This document shows, one piece after another, positions 43,201 to 51,785 of a DNA stretch of 64,000 nt. Numbering within the stretch: position 1 is the first letter of the stretch; each line of letters begins with the position of its first letter. Source of the DNA: Ascidiaceihabitans donghaensis (GTDB taxonomy: Bacteria > Pseudomonadota > Alphaproteobacteria > Rhodobacterales > Rhodobacteraceae); contig NZ_OMOR01000001.1 in assembly GCF_900302465.1 (NCBI RefSeq), forward strand, positions 186,001 to 250,000, given 5' to 3'. Both the position numbers and the translations under genes were made by a program. The notes under the pieces are model-generated. The model worked only from the letters and a program-made list of their open reading frames with translations. It did not search any database and had not been told where the DNA came from.

Positions 43201-44742
43201 CCGCCGCACCACGACATCTATTCCATCGAGGATCTTGCGCAGCTGATCTATGACCTGAAACAGATCAATCCGCGCTGCAAGGTGACTGTGAAGCTGGTGG
43301 CATCTTCTGGTGTTGGCACGATTGCGGCGGGTGTGGCCAAGGCGAAGGCCGATGTGATCCTGATTTCGGGCCACAATGGGGGCACGGGTGCCTCCCCCGC
43401 GACCTCGATCAAATATGCGGGTCTGCCGTGGGAAATGGGTCTGACCGAAGCGCATCAGGTGCTTTCCATGAACAACCTACGCGAACGTGTGACGCTGCGC
43501 ACCGATGGTGGTTTGCGCACAGGGCGTGACATTGTGATGGCGGCGATGCTGGGGGCCGAGGAATACGGCATCGGCACCGCAGCCCTGATCGCCATGGGCT
43601 GCATCATGGTGCGCCAGTGCCAGTCGAACACTTGCCCTGTGGGCGTCTGTACACAGGATGAATCCCTGCGTGAAAAGTTCACAGGCAACGCCGACAAGGT
43701 CGTGAATCTGATCACATTCTACGCACAAGAAGTGCGTGAATTGCTGGCGTCTTTGGGCGCGCGCAGCATGGATGATGTGATCGGGCGTGCCGATTTGCTG
43801 GCGCAGGTGTCGCGTGGCTCTGCCCATTTGGACGATCTGGATTTGAACCCGCTTTTGATCACCGTCGATGGGGCGGCTGCGATCAAATACGATCTGAAAA
43901 AGCCACGTAATCCGGTGCCGGATACGCTGGATGCAGAGATTGTGCGCGACGCGGCCCGCTTCCTTGAGGACGGTGAAAAAATGCAGCTGTCATACGCGGT
44001 GCAGAACACGCACCGCACCGTGGGCACGCGTACATCCAGCCACATCGTCAAGAATTTCGGGATGCGCAACACGCTACAGCCTGACCATTTGACGGTGAAG
44101 CTGCAAGGATCGGCGGGACAATCGCTGGGGGCTTTTGCGGCACCCGGGTTGAAACTGGAAGTGTCTGGTGATGCCAATGACTATGTGGGCAAGGGTCTGT
44201 CCGGGGGCACGATTGTGATGCGCCCGCCGATGGCCTCGCCTGTGGTCGCATCTGACAACACCATCATCGGCAACACGGTCTTGTACGGGGCCACGGACGG
44301 GTATCTGTTTGCGGCGGGCCGTGCTGGTGAACGGTTTGCGGTGCGCAATTCGGGCGCGAAGGTCGTCATTGAAGGCTGCGGCAGCAACGGTTGCGAATAC
44401 ATGACCGGTGGCGTTGCTGTGATTCTGGGCGAGATTGGCGCGAACTTCGGGGCCGGGATGACGGGCGGCATGGCCTATCTGTATGATCCGGACGGGAAGG
44501 TCGCCGAGATGATGAACATGGAGACCTTGGTGACGTGCCCGGTGACAGTTGATCATTGGAAAGTGCAATTAGAGACGCTTTTGGAACGCCATCTGGAAGA
44601 AACAGGCAGCCGCAAGGCCGCTGACATCTTGCAACATTGGGATCTTGAACAAGCGCATTTCGTGCAGGTTTGTCCCAAGGAAATGCTGGTGCATTTGCCA
44701 GCACCGTTGTCCCATGAAGAAACGGCCATTCCGGCAGAATAA
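40213..44742 (+). CDS. gltB: Glutamate synthase (NADPH) large subunit
   Basis: Alpha subunit making two glutamates from glutamine and 2-oxoglutarate. The 1509-residue product has an N-terminal class II glutaminase domain whose nucleophile is C34 in EEHSSCGVGLV, so a 33-residue propeptide must be removed. The FMN synthase domain includes SGEGGEDPAHF and SGHNGGTGASPATSIKYAGLP, with the iron-sulfur cluster MGCIMVRQCQSNTCPVG. A C-terminal beta-helix carries SGGTIVMRPP. The ATG at 40213 overlaps the upstream stop by four bases. Confidence 0.97.
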   Translation: MTKYDENWVKAEEAKRTFMAENGLYSEEEEHSSCGVGLVVSIDGTPTRSVVENGIQALKAIWHRGAVDADGKTGDGAGIHVQIPVKFFYDQIERTGHTPNMDELIAVGQVFLPRTDFGAQETCRTIVETEVLRMGYYIYGWRHVPVEIACLGEKANATRPEIEQILISNSKGVDEETFERELYVIRRRIEKAALAAGVGALYIASLSCRSIIYKGMMLAEQVAEFYPDLMDERFKSAFAIYHQRYSTNTFPQWWLAQPFRMLAHNGEINTLRGNLNWMKSHEIRMASGAFGDMAEDIKPIVASGSSDSAALDSVFEVLVRAGRNAPMAKTMLVPESWSKQAVELPQAWRDMYSYCNSVMEPWDGPAALAMTDGRWVCAGLDRNGLRPMRYVVTNDGLVIAGSETGMVPLDEARVQEKGALGPGQILAVDMKEGKLYHDTEIKDELAASQPFGEWAGKIKDLDAPLASVTEKPLFEGAELRRRQIAAGYTIEELEQILAPMAEDGKETLASMGDDTPSAVLSKKYRPLSHFFRQNFSQVTNPPIDSLREFRVMSLKTRFGNLKNVLDEDSSQTEILTLDSPFVGNAQWDQLVEEFNADLATIDCTFEAGNGTLNAGLARIRAEAEDAVRSGAGHIVLTDQGSSEGRVAMPMILATSAVHSHLTRKGLRTFCSLNVRSAECVDPHYFAVLIGCGATVVNAYLAEDSLADRIDRNLLDCSLTVAVQRYRDAIDQGLLKIMAKMGISVISSYRGGLNFEAVGLSRAMCAEFFPGMTSRISGIGVSGIQRKTEEVHAQGWQGTNVLPIGGFYKSRKSGETHAWEATSMHMMQMACNRASYAMWQQYSAKMQSNPPIHLRDLLDFKPLGDAIPLEEVESITSIRKRFVTPGMSLGALSPEAHKTLNVAMNRIGAKSDSGEGGEDPAHFHPEPNGDNPSAKIKQVASGRFGVTAEYLNQCEELEIKVAQGAKPGEGGQLPGMKVTDLIARLRHSTKGVTLISPPPHHDIYSIEDLAQLIYDLKQINPRCKVTVKLVASSGVGTIAAGVAKAKADVILISGHNGGTGASPATSIKYAGLPWEMGLTEAHQVLSMNNLRERVTLRTDGGLRTGRDIVMAAMLGAEEYGIGTAALIAMGCIMVRQCQSNTCPVGVCTQDESLREKFTGNADKVVNLITFYAQEVRELLASLGARSMDDVIGRADLLAQVSRGSAHLDDLDLNPLLITVDGAAAIKYDLKKPRNPVPDTLDAEIVRDAARFLEDGEKMQLSYAVQNTHRTVGTRTSSHIVKNFGMRNTLQPDHLTVKLQGSAGQSLGAFAAPGLKLEVSGDANDYVGKGLSGGTIVMRPPMASPVVASDNTIIGNTVLYGATDGYLFAAGRAGERFAVRNSGAKVVIEGCGSNGCEYMTGGVAVILGEIGANFGAGMTGGMAYLYDPDGKVAEMMNMETLVTCPVTVDHWKVQLETLLERHLEETGSRKAADILQHWDLEQAHFVQVCPKEMLVHLPAPLSHEETAIPAE

Positions 44743-45370
44743 AGTGTTTCGTTATCTGATCTTGATGATTGTGATGGCTTTGCCTTTGAGGGCAGAGCCA
44801 TTGCGCATTCTTGCGATGGGCGACAGCGTGATGGCGTGGAACGCATGGAGCGGTAAAGACATTCCCAGTGTTATGGGTGAGGCTTTAGGCGCTGAGATCA
44901 CAAGCGTTGCTGTATCAGGTGCAAATTTTGCAACACGGTCCGGTAATGGCGATATCCGGTCCCAATATGTGGCAGGCGATTGGGATTTGGTTGTTGTGAA
45001 CGGCGGGGCCAACGACTTTGCCAATGGCTGCGGGTGCGGCGCGTGTTTTCCGTATTTGGATTTGCTTATTGATGCTGATTTGCAAGGGTTGATGCCTGCG
45101 TTTTTACGGAAATTAGAGACTGATATATTGTGGGTTGGGTACTATGCCACCGGGTTCACAGGTCCGTTTTCCGGCTGTCGGGATGCGTTGGTCGAAATGG
45201 AAATACGTCTGTCCCGTCTTGCGAAAGAGATGCCCAATTTGCGGTTTGTGGATGCGGAAGATGTGATTGAGCCGGGCAATCGCGCGCAGTTCTTTTATGA
45301 CCGTGTGCATCCATCGCGCTTGGGGTCGCGGTTGATCGGGACATATTTGGCAGAGCAGATCGCGCGTTAA
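44714..45370 (+). CDS. Exported SGNH/GDSL-family hydrolase
   Basis: Predicted periplasmic esterase or acyl hydrolase, 218 residues, with a basic then hydrophobic signal segment (LILMIVMALPLRAEP). The SGNH blocks are present: AMGDSVMAW with the catalytic serine, GGANDF with asparagine, and DRVHPS with the Asp-His pair. The GCGCGAC cluster before the middle is unusual and could bind metal or form disulfides. The ATG at 44714 lies inside gltB; a GTG at 44744, just after the gltB stop, is an equally possible start. Substrate unknown. Confidence 0.78.
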   Translation: MKKRPFRQNKVFRYLILMIVMALPLRAEPLRILAMGDSVMAWNAWSGKDIPSVMGEALGAEITSVAVSGANFATRSGNGDIRSQYVAGDWDLVVVNGGANDFANGCGCGACFPYLDLLIDADLQGLMPAFLRKLETDILWVGYYATGFTGPFSGCRDALVEMEIRLSRLAKEMPNLRFVDAEDVIEPGNRAQFFYDRVHPSRLGSRLIGTYLAEQIAR

Positions 45371-45408
45371 GCGTTCACAAACCAGCATGCGCTGCCTATA
45401 GCTGAACC

Positions 45409-46128
45409 ATGGCGAAGCGTACCAAAAAACCAACAAAGCCAAAAGGCACCCCACGTCGTCCTTTGCGGTGGTTGATGTGGCAGTCTGTGCGCGTGTTCAG
45501 CGTTGCGTTTCTGGTTGCGGTTTTGTTGGTTGTTTTGGGCACTGTCGTGAACCCGTTCACCACCATTTACATGTCTCAGGAAAAGAACCGTTTGGGCGGC
45601 GTTGATTACCAATGGGTGTCGTTAGAAGAAGTGGCCCCCGTTATGGCCCGATCGGTTGTGGCGGCTGAGGATGCAAATTTCTGTCGCCATTGGGGATTCG
45701 ATGTTGAGGCCATCAAAGATGCTATCGAAGATGGATCAAACCGCGGGGCTTCTACGTTAAGCCAGCAAACGGTCAAGAACGTTTATTTGTGGCATGGTCG
45801 GAATTATACACGCAAAGCGATGGAAGCTTTTGGAACGCTTTTGGTCGAAGCGGTCTGGTCCAAGCGTCGCATCGTCGAAGTGTATCTGAATGTCGCGGAA
45901 TTTGACGAAGGTGTATTTGGAGTCGAAGCGGCAGCGCGGCATTACTTTGGGGTCGGTCCCGAAGACCTAAGTGGTGTGCAGGCCGCCCGGCTGGCTGCGA
46001 TTTTGCCGGGCCCTAAGACGCGGTCAGCGTCGAAGCCGTCCGCCTCTGTGCGCAAACGGGCCGCCCAGATCATGGATGGAGCGGCTACAATTCGCGCTGA
46101 TGGCCGTGCTGGTTGTTTCGAGAGTTGA
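45409..46128 (+). CDS. mtgA: Monofunctional peptidoglycan glycosyltransferase MtgA
   Basis: GT51 enzyme polymerising lipid II into glycan strands. The 239-residue product has one N-terminal membrane helix (about 30-50) and the family motifs AAEDANFCRHWGFD with the catalytic glutamate, RGASTLSQQTVKNVYLW, and RRIVEVYLNVAEFDEGVFGVEAAA. There is no transpeptidase domain, which separates MtgA from class A PBPs. A basic, proline-rich N-terminus (KRTKKPTKPKGTPRR) is cytoplasmic. Confidence 0.95.
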   Translation: MAKRTKKPTKPKGTPRRPLRWLMWQSVRVFSVAFLVAVLLVVLGTVVNPFTTIYMSQEKNRLGGVDYQWVSLEEVAPVMARSVVAAEDANFCRHWGFDVEAIKDAIEDGSNRGASTLSQQTVKNVYLWHGRNYTRKAMEAFGTLLVEAVWSKRRIVEVYLNVAEFDEGVFGVEAAARHYFGVGPEDLSGVQAARLAAILPGPKTRSASKPSASVRKRAAQIMDGAATIRADGRAGCFES

Positions 46129-46186
46129 AAAACCCTGCGTGTGCAGGCATTGAAGACAAACACCTCAAATTGTCCATGGATTGCTG

Positions 46187-46852
46187 ATGGCCCGCCTATT
46201 TCACGTTCCCTTGTCCCCGTTCTGCCGCAAGGTGCGCCTAAGTCTTGCTGAAAAGAAGATCGAGGTTGAACTGGTTGAAGAGAAATACTGGGAACAGGAT
46301 CCCGATTTCATGCGTCGCAATCCTGCAGGCAAAGTGCCTGTTTTGCGTTTGGACGGCATCATGATGTCTGAAAGCGCTGCAATTTGTGAGTATATCGAGG
46401 AAACGCGCCCCGAGCCTTCTTTGATGCCGACTGACACTGCGGCAAAGTTGGAAGTACGTCGTTTGGTGACGTGGTTTGATGATAAGTTTCATCACGAAGT
46501 CACGTCCAACCTGTTGTACGAACGCGTCAACAAGAAGGTGATGAAGCAAGGTTATCCTGATAGTAAGAACGTCAAGGCCGGCGCCAAGGCGATCAAGTAC
46601 CATCTGGATTACATGACGTGGTTGCTGGATCACCGTCGTTGGTTGGCAGGAGATGCCATGACGTTGGCTGATTTCGCTGCAGCGGCCCATCTGTCGTCTT
46701 TGGACTATATTTCCGATGTCGATTGGAACCGTTCAGATATTGTGAAGGATTGGTATGCCAAGATCAAATCGCGTCCGGCGTTCCGTTCCATTCTGGCTGA
46801 CCAGGTGTCCGGATTTCCGCCGCCACGCCACTACAATGATCTGGATTTTTAA
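46187..46852 (+). CDS. Glutathione S-transferase family protein
   Basis: A 221-residue GST with an N-terminal thioredoxin-fold domain (HVPLSPFCRKVRLSLAEK, NPAGKVPVLRLDG, SESAAICEYIEE) and an all-helical C-terminal domain with LAGDAMTLADFAAAAHL. The SPFC at residues 9-12 offers Ser or Cys as the catalytic residue. I chose the ATG at 46187; a TTG six bases upstream is also in frame. Substrate unknown. Confidence 0.92.
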   Translation: MARLFHVPLSPFCRKVRLSLAEKKIEVELVEEKYWEQDPDFMRRNPAGKVPVLRLDGIMMSESAAICEYIEETRPEPSLMPTDTAAKLEVRRLVTWFDDKFHHEVTSNLLYERVNKKVMKQGYPDSKNVKAGAKAIKYHLDYMTWLLDHRRWLAGDAMTLADFAAAAHLSSLDYISDVDWNRSDIVKDWYAKIKSRPAFRSILADQVSGFPPPRHYNDLDF

Positions 46853-46865
46853 AACCCTCGTTGGA

Positions 46866-46910
46866 CCGGGGCGCTGCCCCGGACCCCGGGATATTTTTAG
46901 CGAAAAGAAG
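46866..46910 (+). repeat. Intergenic CCCGGGATATTT element, copy 1
   Basis: A CCGGGGC-GCT-GCCCCGG hairpin (46866-46882) followed by CCCCGGGATATTT and AGCGAAAAGAA, ending next to the queG start. A second copy of the core is at 50069-50095. I recognise this as a repetitive intergenic element common in Rhodobacterales genomes; from this window only the two copies are shown. Confidence 0.6.
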
Positions 46911-46912
46911 AT

Positions 46913-47956
46913 ATGGACGATTTGAAAGACCGTCTTGTCGCCCGTGCCCTTGAAGAAGGCTTTGTGATGGCGCGTGTCTGTCGGCCTGATGCTGTGCCAG
47001 ACGTTCCTGCGCGTTTGTCAGCCTTTGTCGACGCCGGATTTCATGGCCAGATGGGCTGGATGGCCGACCGTATCGCATGGCGCGGTGATCCGTCTGCATT
47101 GTGGCCTGACGCACGGTCTGTTTTGATGTTGGCCGAAAGCTATGCCCCCGAGTTTGATCCCCGAGACGTTTTAGCCATGTCTGAAAAGGGTGCGATTTCC
47201 GTCTACGCCCAGAACCGCGATTATCATGACATTGTGAAAAAGCGCCTGAAGCGATTGGCGCGGTGGTTGATCGCTGAGGCAGGTGGCGAGGTGAAGGTGT
47301 TCGTGGACACTGCCCCTGTGCCGGAGAAGGCCTTGGGCATGGCCGCCGGTTTGGGCTGGCAGGGCAAGCACACAAATCTTGTCAGTCGTGATTGGGGCAA
47401 TTGGGCCTTTCTAGGCTCTGTTTTTACCACGCTGGATTTGATCCCTGATACCCCCGAGGTCGATCATTGCGGGTCGTGCCGTGCCTGTCTGGATGCCTGT
47501 CCAACAGATGCATTTCCCGCGCCTTATCAGTTAGACGCACGCCGTTGCATTTCCTATTTGACCATCGAGCACAAAGGTCCCGTTGCCGAGGAGCTGCGGT
47601 CTTTGATGGGCAATCACATCTATGGGTGTGACGATTGTCTGGCAGCTTGCCCGTGGAATAAGTTTGCTGTTGCAGCGTCGGACATCCGGTACGCCGCCCG
47701 TGATGATTTGGCGGCCCCCGATTTAGCAGCACTGGTTGGTTTGGACGATGCCGCGTTCCGGGCCAAGTTTTCCGGATCACCGGTGAAACGCATCGGGCGT
47801 GATCGATTTGTTCGCAATGTTTTATACGCCATCGGAAATTCCGGGGTGTTGACGTTCCGCGATGCGGCACAAGCTTTGTGTGAGGACCCTGATGCCACCG
47901 TATCTGACGCAGCGCGTTGGGCTGTGACGCAACTGGACAAGACGTGTCGCACTTAA
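46913..47956 (+). CDS. queG: tRNA epoxyqueuosine(34) reductase QueG
   Basis: Cobalamin- and iron-sulfur-dependent enzyme performing the last step of queuosine synthesis at tRNA position 34. The 347-residue product has the two ferredoxin-type clusters [16 protein letters not shown] and [13 protein letters not shown], and [17 protein letters not shown] of the cobalamin domain. C-terminal HEAT-like repeats cover about 290-340. The ATG at 46913 follows AAAAGAAG, which belongs to a repetitive intergenic element. Confidence 0.96.
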   Translation: MDDLKDRLVARALEEGFVMARVCRPDAVPDVPARLSAFVDAGFHGQMGWMADRIAWRGDPSALWPDARSVLMLAESYAPEFDPRDVLAMSEKGAISVYAQNRDYHDIVKKRLKRLARWLIAEAGGEVKVFVDTAPVPEKALGMAAGLGWQGKHTNLVSRDWGNWAFLGSVFTTLDLIPDTPEVDHCGSCRACLDACPTDAFPAPYQLDARRCISYLTIEHKGPVAEELRSLMGNHIYGCDDCLAACPWNKFAVAASDIRYAARDDLAAPDLAALVGLDDAAFRAKFSGSPVKRIGRDRFVRNVLYAIGNSGVLTFRDAAQALCEDPDATVSDAARWAVTQLDKTCRT

Positions 47957-47990
47957 CCGTTATGCCGGTTTAAAGAATAAGAGGCAGACC

Positions 47991-49994
47991 ATGGCGATAC
48001 TTTTGGGTGTAGACACCGGCGGCACATACACTGATGCCGTTTTAATCAGGGATGAGCGCGAGATTATTGCGTCTGCCAAGGCGTTGACCACACGCCATGA
48101 TTTGGCGATTGGCGTAGGAGGGGCTGTCGGATCGGTTTTGCAGCAGTCCGGTGTGGATCCTGCCGACGTATCCATGGCGTCTTTGTCCACGACTTTAGCC
48201 ACCAACGCATTGGTGGAGGGCCAGGGTGGTCGAGTTGCTTTGATCTACATCGGCTTTCGCGCCCAGGACCTGGACAAGCACGGTCTGACAGATGCGTTGA
48301 AAGGCGATCCTGCGATTGTTTTGGAGGGCGGCCACAATCATGCAGGCGGTGAGGTCGCACCTCTTGATGAAAACGCACTAAAAGCCTTTGTAGAGACACA
48401 TATGTCTGCTGTCAGTGGCTTTGCAGTTGCAAGTCAATTTGCCACTCGCAACCCCGCGCACGAGCTGAAAGCGGCGGCTTTGATTGCGCAATTGTCAGGC
48501 TTGCCTGTGTCTTCGTCGCATCAATTGTCGGCCAAATTGAATGGTCCAAAACGCGCTTTGACCGCTTTGCTGAATGCGCGTCTTATCGGAATGATTGAAA
48601 GGTTAATTGGCCGCGCCGAAGACACATTGAAGGGCCTTGGTATTTCGGCACCCATGATGGTTGTACGTGGTGATGGCGCGTTGATCTCAGCCGTTCAGGC
48701 ACGGTCCCGTCCCATTGAAACAATTCTGTCCGGCCCTGCCGCGTCCATCGTGGGTGCACGCTGGATGACGGGCGCAGATCATGCGCTGGTTTCCGATATA
48801 GGCGGCACCACCACGGATGTTGCGATTTTGCGAGACGGGCGGCCTGCCATTGATCCGGGCGGTGCACGCGTCGGCCCCTACCGCACTATGGTCGAGGCCG
48901 TCGCCATGCGCACCACAGGCTTGGGTGGTGACAGCGAAGTGCATTTTCTAAGTGAAGGACTGCAAGGTGGCGTGACCCTTGGGCCGCGCCGTGTTGTGCC
49001 TGTGTCTTTGATGGCCGTGGATGCACCTGAGGTTGTGCACAAAGCTTTGGATAGCCAATTGCGAAGCACCACGCCGGGCGATCATGACGGGCGTTTTGTC
49101 CGCGCCGTGCAGGGGCAAAGCGAAGAGGGCATTTCTGATCGTGATGCAGCCTTGCTGGCCAGAATAGGCCACGCCGTGCATCCATTGGGTGACGTCTTGA
49201 AAAGCCGCGCGGAAACGGCGGCATTGCGGCGTTTGGTTGAACGCGGGTTGGTTCAGGTGTCTGCCGTAACCCCTTCTGACGCGAGCCATGTTCTGGGCCG
49301 CGTGGACGTCTGGGACAAGGATGCCGCCGAAAAAGCGTTGATTGTGTTTGGCCGCAGGCGCACAGGTGCGGGCGACATTCTGGCGAAAGACCCTGCGATC
49401 ATGGCACGGATGATCGTCGACCAGTTGACCCATCAAACAGGTTTGGCCTTGTTAGAGGCTGCTTTTGCAGAAGAAGCTGAAGATTTTGGCCTGCCTGAGG
49501 ACGTATTGGCCCGTCACATTTTGACCCAACGTGGTTTGCGCACGCACCGTGGTTTGTTGCGGCTTGATGCGGGGCTGAATGTGCCTGTTGTTGGTCTTGG
49601 AGCTTCTGCTGCCAGCTATTATCCTGCTGTGGGTGACTTGATGGGCTGCGAAATGATTTTGCCTGCCCATGCCGGTGTTGCGAATGCGATTGGTGCAGTT
49701 GTGGGCCGCGTTACGATGCGTGTGAGCGGATCAATTACGTCGCCCAGCGAGGGTTTGTTCCGATTACATCTGGATACTGGAATTGAAGATTTCGGGTCCT
49801 CCGATGTCGCCTTGGCACATCTGGAGGATGTTCTGGGGAAACGTGCTGTGTCAGATGCGCAAGCGGCCGGTGCCGAAGACATTCAATTGCGTGTGGAGCG
49901 TGATATTCGCACCGCGCAGGCAGAAGCCCGCGAGGTGTTTGTAGAGGCGTTTTTGACAGTTGAGGCTGCCGGGCGTCCAAGAGTCGCGGAATAA
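47991..49994 (+). CDS. Hydantoinase/oxoprolinase-type ATP-dependent hydrolase (HyuA-like)
   Basis: A 667-residue protein of the HyuA/5-oxoprolinase alpha group. The N-terminal hydantoinase domain starts LGVDTGGTYTDAV and includes STTLATNALVEGQGGR. The central ASKHA ATPase has SGPAASIVGARW and VSDIGGTTTDVAILRDG. No HyuB partner is adjacent, so it may act as a fused or alternative form; the substrate (hydantoin, 5-oxoproline, N-methylhydantoin or other) is not readable. GAGG lies upstream of the ATG. It converges on msrA. Confidence 0.88.
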   Translation: MAILLGVDTGGTYTDAVLIRDEREIIASAKALTTRHDLAIGVGGAVGSVLQQSGVDPADVSMASLSTTLATNALVEGQGGRVALIYIGFRAQDLDKHGLTDALKGDPAIVLEGGHNHAGGEVAPLDENALKAFVETHMSAVSGFAVASQFATRNPAHELKAAALIAQLSGLPVSSSHQLSAKLNGPKRALTALLNARLIGMIERLIGRAEDTLKGLGISAPMMVVRGDGALISAVQARSRPIETILSGPAASIVGARWMTGADHALVSDIGGTTTDVAILRDGRPAIDPGGARVGPYRTMVEAVAMRTTGLGGDSEVHFLSEGLQGGVTLGPRRVVPVSLMAVDAPEVVHKALDSQLRSTTPGDHDGRFVRAVQGQSEEGISDRDAALLARIGHAVHPLGDVLKSRAETAALRRLVERGLVQVSAVTPSDASHVLGRVDVWDKDAAEKALIVFGRRRTGAGDILAKDPAIMARMIVDQLTHQTGLALLEAAFAEEAEDFGLPEDVLARHILTQRGLRTHRGLLRLDAGLNVPVVGLGASAASYYPAVGDLMGCEMILPAHAGVANAIGAVVGRVTMRVSGSITSPSEGLFRLHLDTGIEDFGSSDVALAHLEDVLGKRAVSDAQAAGAEDIQLRVERDIRTAQAEAREVFVEAFLTVEAAGRPRVAE

Positions 49995-50068
49995 CCGGTT
50001 AACGCCGAACGCCCTGTAAATTGGAGGCCAGCTCGCAAACAAGGCAGCAATGAGGGCCAGCCCCCAAA

Positions 50069-50095
50069 CCCCCGGGATATTTAAAGCGAAAAGAA
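50069..50095 (+). repeat. Intergenic CCCGGGATATTT element, copy 2
   Basis: CCCCCGGGATATTT then AGCGAAAAGAA, matching copy 1 at 46884-46910 with two changes in the spacer, in the same orientation. The leading hairpin of copy 1 is absent. It lies in the gap between the convergent hyuA-like and msrA genes. Confidence 0.6.
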
Positions 50096-50122
50096 AACGG
50101 GGTTTATTCTGCAGCCCGTTTT
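50094..50122 (-). terminator. Terminator of msrB-msrA
   Basis: AAAACGGG (50094-50101) and CCCGTTTT (50115-50122) form an 8-bp stem with a 13-base loop that holds the msrA stop codon. On the minus strand the stem is followed by TTTTCTTTTCG, a T-rich tract. It may also serve the convergent gene. Confidence 0.6.
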
Positions 50123-50610
50123 GGCAGCACCCAGCCCGGGCGGATGAAGTGGCAGGTGTAGCCATTTGGTATCCGTTCCAGATAGTCTTGGTGTTCTGGT
50201 TCGGCTTCCCAGAAGTCTGATACGGCTTCCACTTCTGTCACCACTTTTCCCGGCCACAGCCCCGATGCATCTACATCTTTGATTGTGTCTTCTGCCACGT
50301 CTTTCTGGGTTTCATTCACGTAGTAGATGGCAGACCGGTAGCTTAGTCCGCGATCATTGCCTTGCCGGTTTGGAGTGGTCGGGTCGTGGATTTGGAAGAA
50401 GAATTCCAAAATTTCACGATAGGTCGTCACCGAGGGGTCGAAGATGATTTCGATCCCTTCTGCGTGTGTTCCATGATCACGATATGTCGCGTTGGGAACG
50501 TCGCCACCTGTGTAACCAACCCGCGTCGACAGGATGCCAGGGCGCTTGCGGATCAGGTCCTCCATTCCCCAGAAGCATCCGCCTGCCAGTACTGCGCGTT
50601 CTTGTGTCAT
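50104..50610 (-). CDS. msrA: Peptide methionine (S)-sulfoxide reductase MsrA
   Basis: Repairs the S epimer of methionine sulfoxide in oxidised proteins. The 168-residue product has the catalytic motif GGCFWG (C12), [19 protein letters not shown] and SYRSAIYY. The ATG at 50610 overlaps the msrB stop as ATGA; an upstream frame of 86 residues is msrB read out of frame. There is no signal peptide, so it is cytoplasmic. The resolving cysteine at the very C-terminus of some MsrA is absent; TCHFIRPGW offers another. Confidence 0.95.
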   Translation of the reverse strand: MTQERAVLAGGCFWGMEDLIRKRPGILSTRVGYTGGDVPNATYRDHGTHAEGIEIIFDPSVTTYREILEFFFQIHDPTTPNRQGNDRGLSYRSAIYYVNETQKDVAEDTIKDVDASGLWPGKVVTEVEAVSDFWEAEPEHQDYLERIPNGYTCHFIRPGWVLPKRAAE

Positions 50611-51056
50611 GCCACGTCCTCTACCTGATTGATGTAATCGCCATATCCTTCGGCCTCCATGTCGTCGCGGTGCACGAACCGCAAGGAGGCGGAGTTGATG
50701 CAGTAACGTAATCCGCCACGATCCCGCGGACCATCCGGAAAGACATGCCCCAGATGGCTGTCGCCGTGTTTGGAACGAACCTCCGTGCGTACCATACCAA
50801 GTGTGCTGTCGCTGAATTCTTCGACGTAGGCGTCCACAATAGGTTTGGTGAAGCTGGGCCAACCGCAACCGCTTTCGTATTTGTCGCCGGAAGCGAACAG
50901 GGGTTCACCGGATACGATGTCTACATAAATGCCCGGTTCCTTGTTGTTCAACAGTTTTCCGGTGCCGGGCCGTTCTGTGCCGCTTTCTTGTGTCACATAG
51001 AACTCTTCGGGCGAGAGGGTCGCAATGACGTCGGGGTTTTTGGTGTATTGGGTCAT
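50607..51056 (-). CDS. msrB: Peptide methionine (R)-sulfoxide reductase MsrB, zinc-free type
   Basis: Repairs the R epimer of methionine sulfoxide. The 149-residue product has [33 protein letters not shown] and the catalytic [11 protein letters not shown]. Both CxxC pairs that hold zinc in E. coli MsrB are missing: the first reads [10 protein letters not shown] and the second SKHGDSH, so this is a zinc-free form. The cysteine in SGCGWPSF could be the resolving residue. It is co-transcribed with msrA through a four-base overlap. Confidence 0.95.
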   Translation of the reverse strand: MTQYTKNPDVIATLSPEEFYVTQESGTERPGTGKLLNNKEPGIYVDIVSGEPLFASGDKYESGCGWPSFTKPIVDAYVEEFSDSTLGMVRTEVRSKHGDSHLGHVFPDGPRDRGGLRYCINSASLRFVHRDDMEAEGYGDYINQVEDVA

Positions 51057-51170
51057 GGCGCAATGTCCTTTTCTTGGCTTGTTCTATTAGATGGTGCGTT
51101 TGCGCAAAAATCAAAGGGTGATCTGTCACAGAGTGGTCCGCGTATCATTCACATAAAAGGGAGCCATCAC

Positions 51171-51704
51171 ATGCTGAAACAGAGACTTGTTGCAAGTATC
51201 ATAGCATTGGGCACAACAGCGCAGGCCGATATGCCAGCCGTGTCGTTTGCATCGATTGATGGCGGGATGTTGCATCTCCAGGATTGGGCCGGCCATCCTG
51301 TGCTGGTGGTGAACACGGCATCGCAATGCGGGTTCACCTATCAATACGATGGGGTTCAGGGGTTGTATGATCGCTACAAAGATCAGGGCTTGATTGTGTT
51401 GGCTGTCCCTTCGGATGATTTTAATCAGGAACTGAAAAGCGCAGCGGATGTGAAAGAGTTCTGTGATCTGAACTTTGCTTTGGATGTGCCCATGGCGGAC
51501 ATCACCCATGTCAAAGGGTCAGATGCCCATGCGTTTTACAAATACGTAAACGCGCAAACAGGTTTTGTGCCGAACTGGAACTTCAACAAAGTGTTGTTGG
51601 ACGGGGAGGGCAATGTGGTGGGGACTTGGCGGTCCAGTACCAAACCGCAATCCGCTAAAATCATGGATGCTGTCGAGAAGGCGCTGAGCCAGGTCGCAGG
51701 GTAG
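51171..51704 (+). CDS. Exported glutathione peroxidase-family thiol peroxidase
   Basis: A 177-residue GPx-family peroxidase with a signal peptide (MLKQRLVASIIALGTTAQA), so probably periplasmic. The catalytic cysteine C53 is in VVNTASQCGFTYQYD (Cys form, not selenocysteine); VLAVPSDDFNQE and FVPNWNFNKVLLD give the Gln, Trp and Asn of the tetrad. AAGGGAG precedes the ATG. Divergent from msrB, so this small locus handles methionine and peroxide oxidation on both sides of the inner membrane. Confidence 0.9.
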   Translation: MLKQRLVASIIALGTTAQADMPAVSFASIDGGMLHLQDWAGHPVLVVNTASQCGFTYQYDGVQGLYDRYKDQGLIVLAVPSDDFNQELKSAADVKEFCDLNFALDVPMADITHVKGSDAHAFYKYVNAQTGFVPNWNFNKVLLDGEGNVVGTWRSSTKPQSAKIMDAVEKALSQVAG

Positions 51705-51723
51705 AAACGGTTGTGGCATAAGA

Positions 51724-51755
51724 AAACGGGCGCATCTGGATAGATACGCCCGTTT
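51724..51755. terminator. Bidirectional terminator between the peroxidase and yjbE-like genes
   Basis: AAACGGGCG (51724-51732) and CGCCCGTTT (51747-51755) form a 9-bp stem, extended by ATC/GAT inside. A/T-rich tracts lie on both sides, suiting termination of the convergent peroxidase and yjbE-like transcripts. Confidence 0.85.
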
Positions 51756-51785
51756 CAATAACTCAGTGCAACAGCGCTGTAGCGT

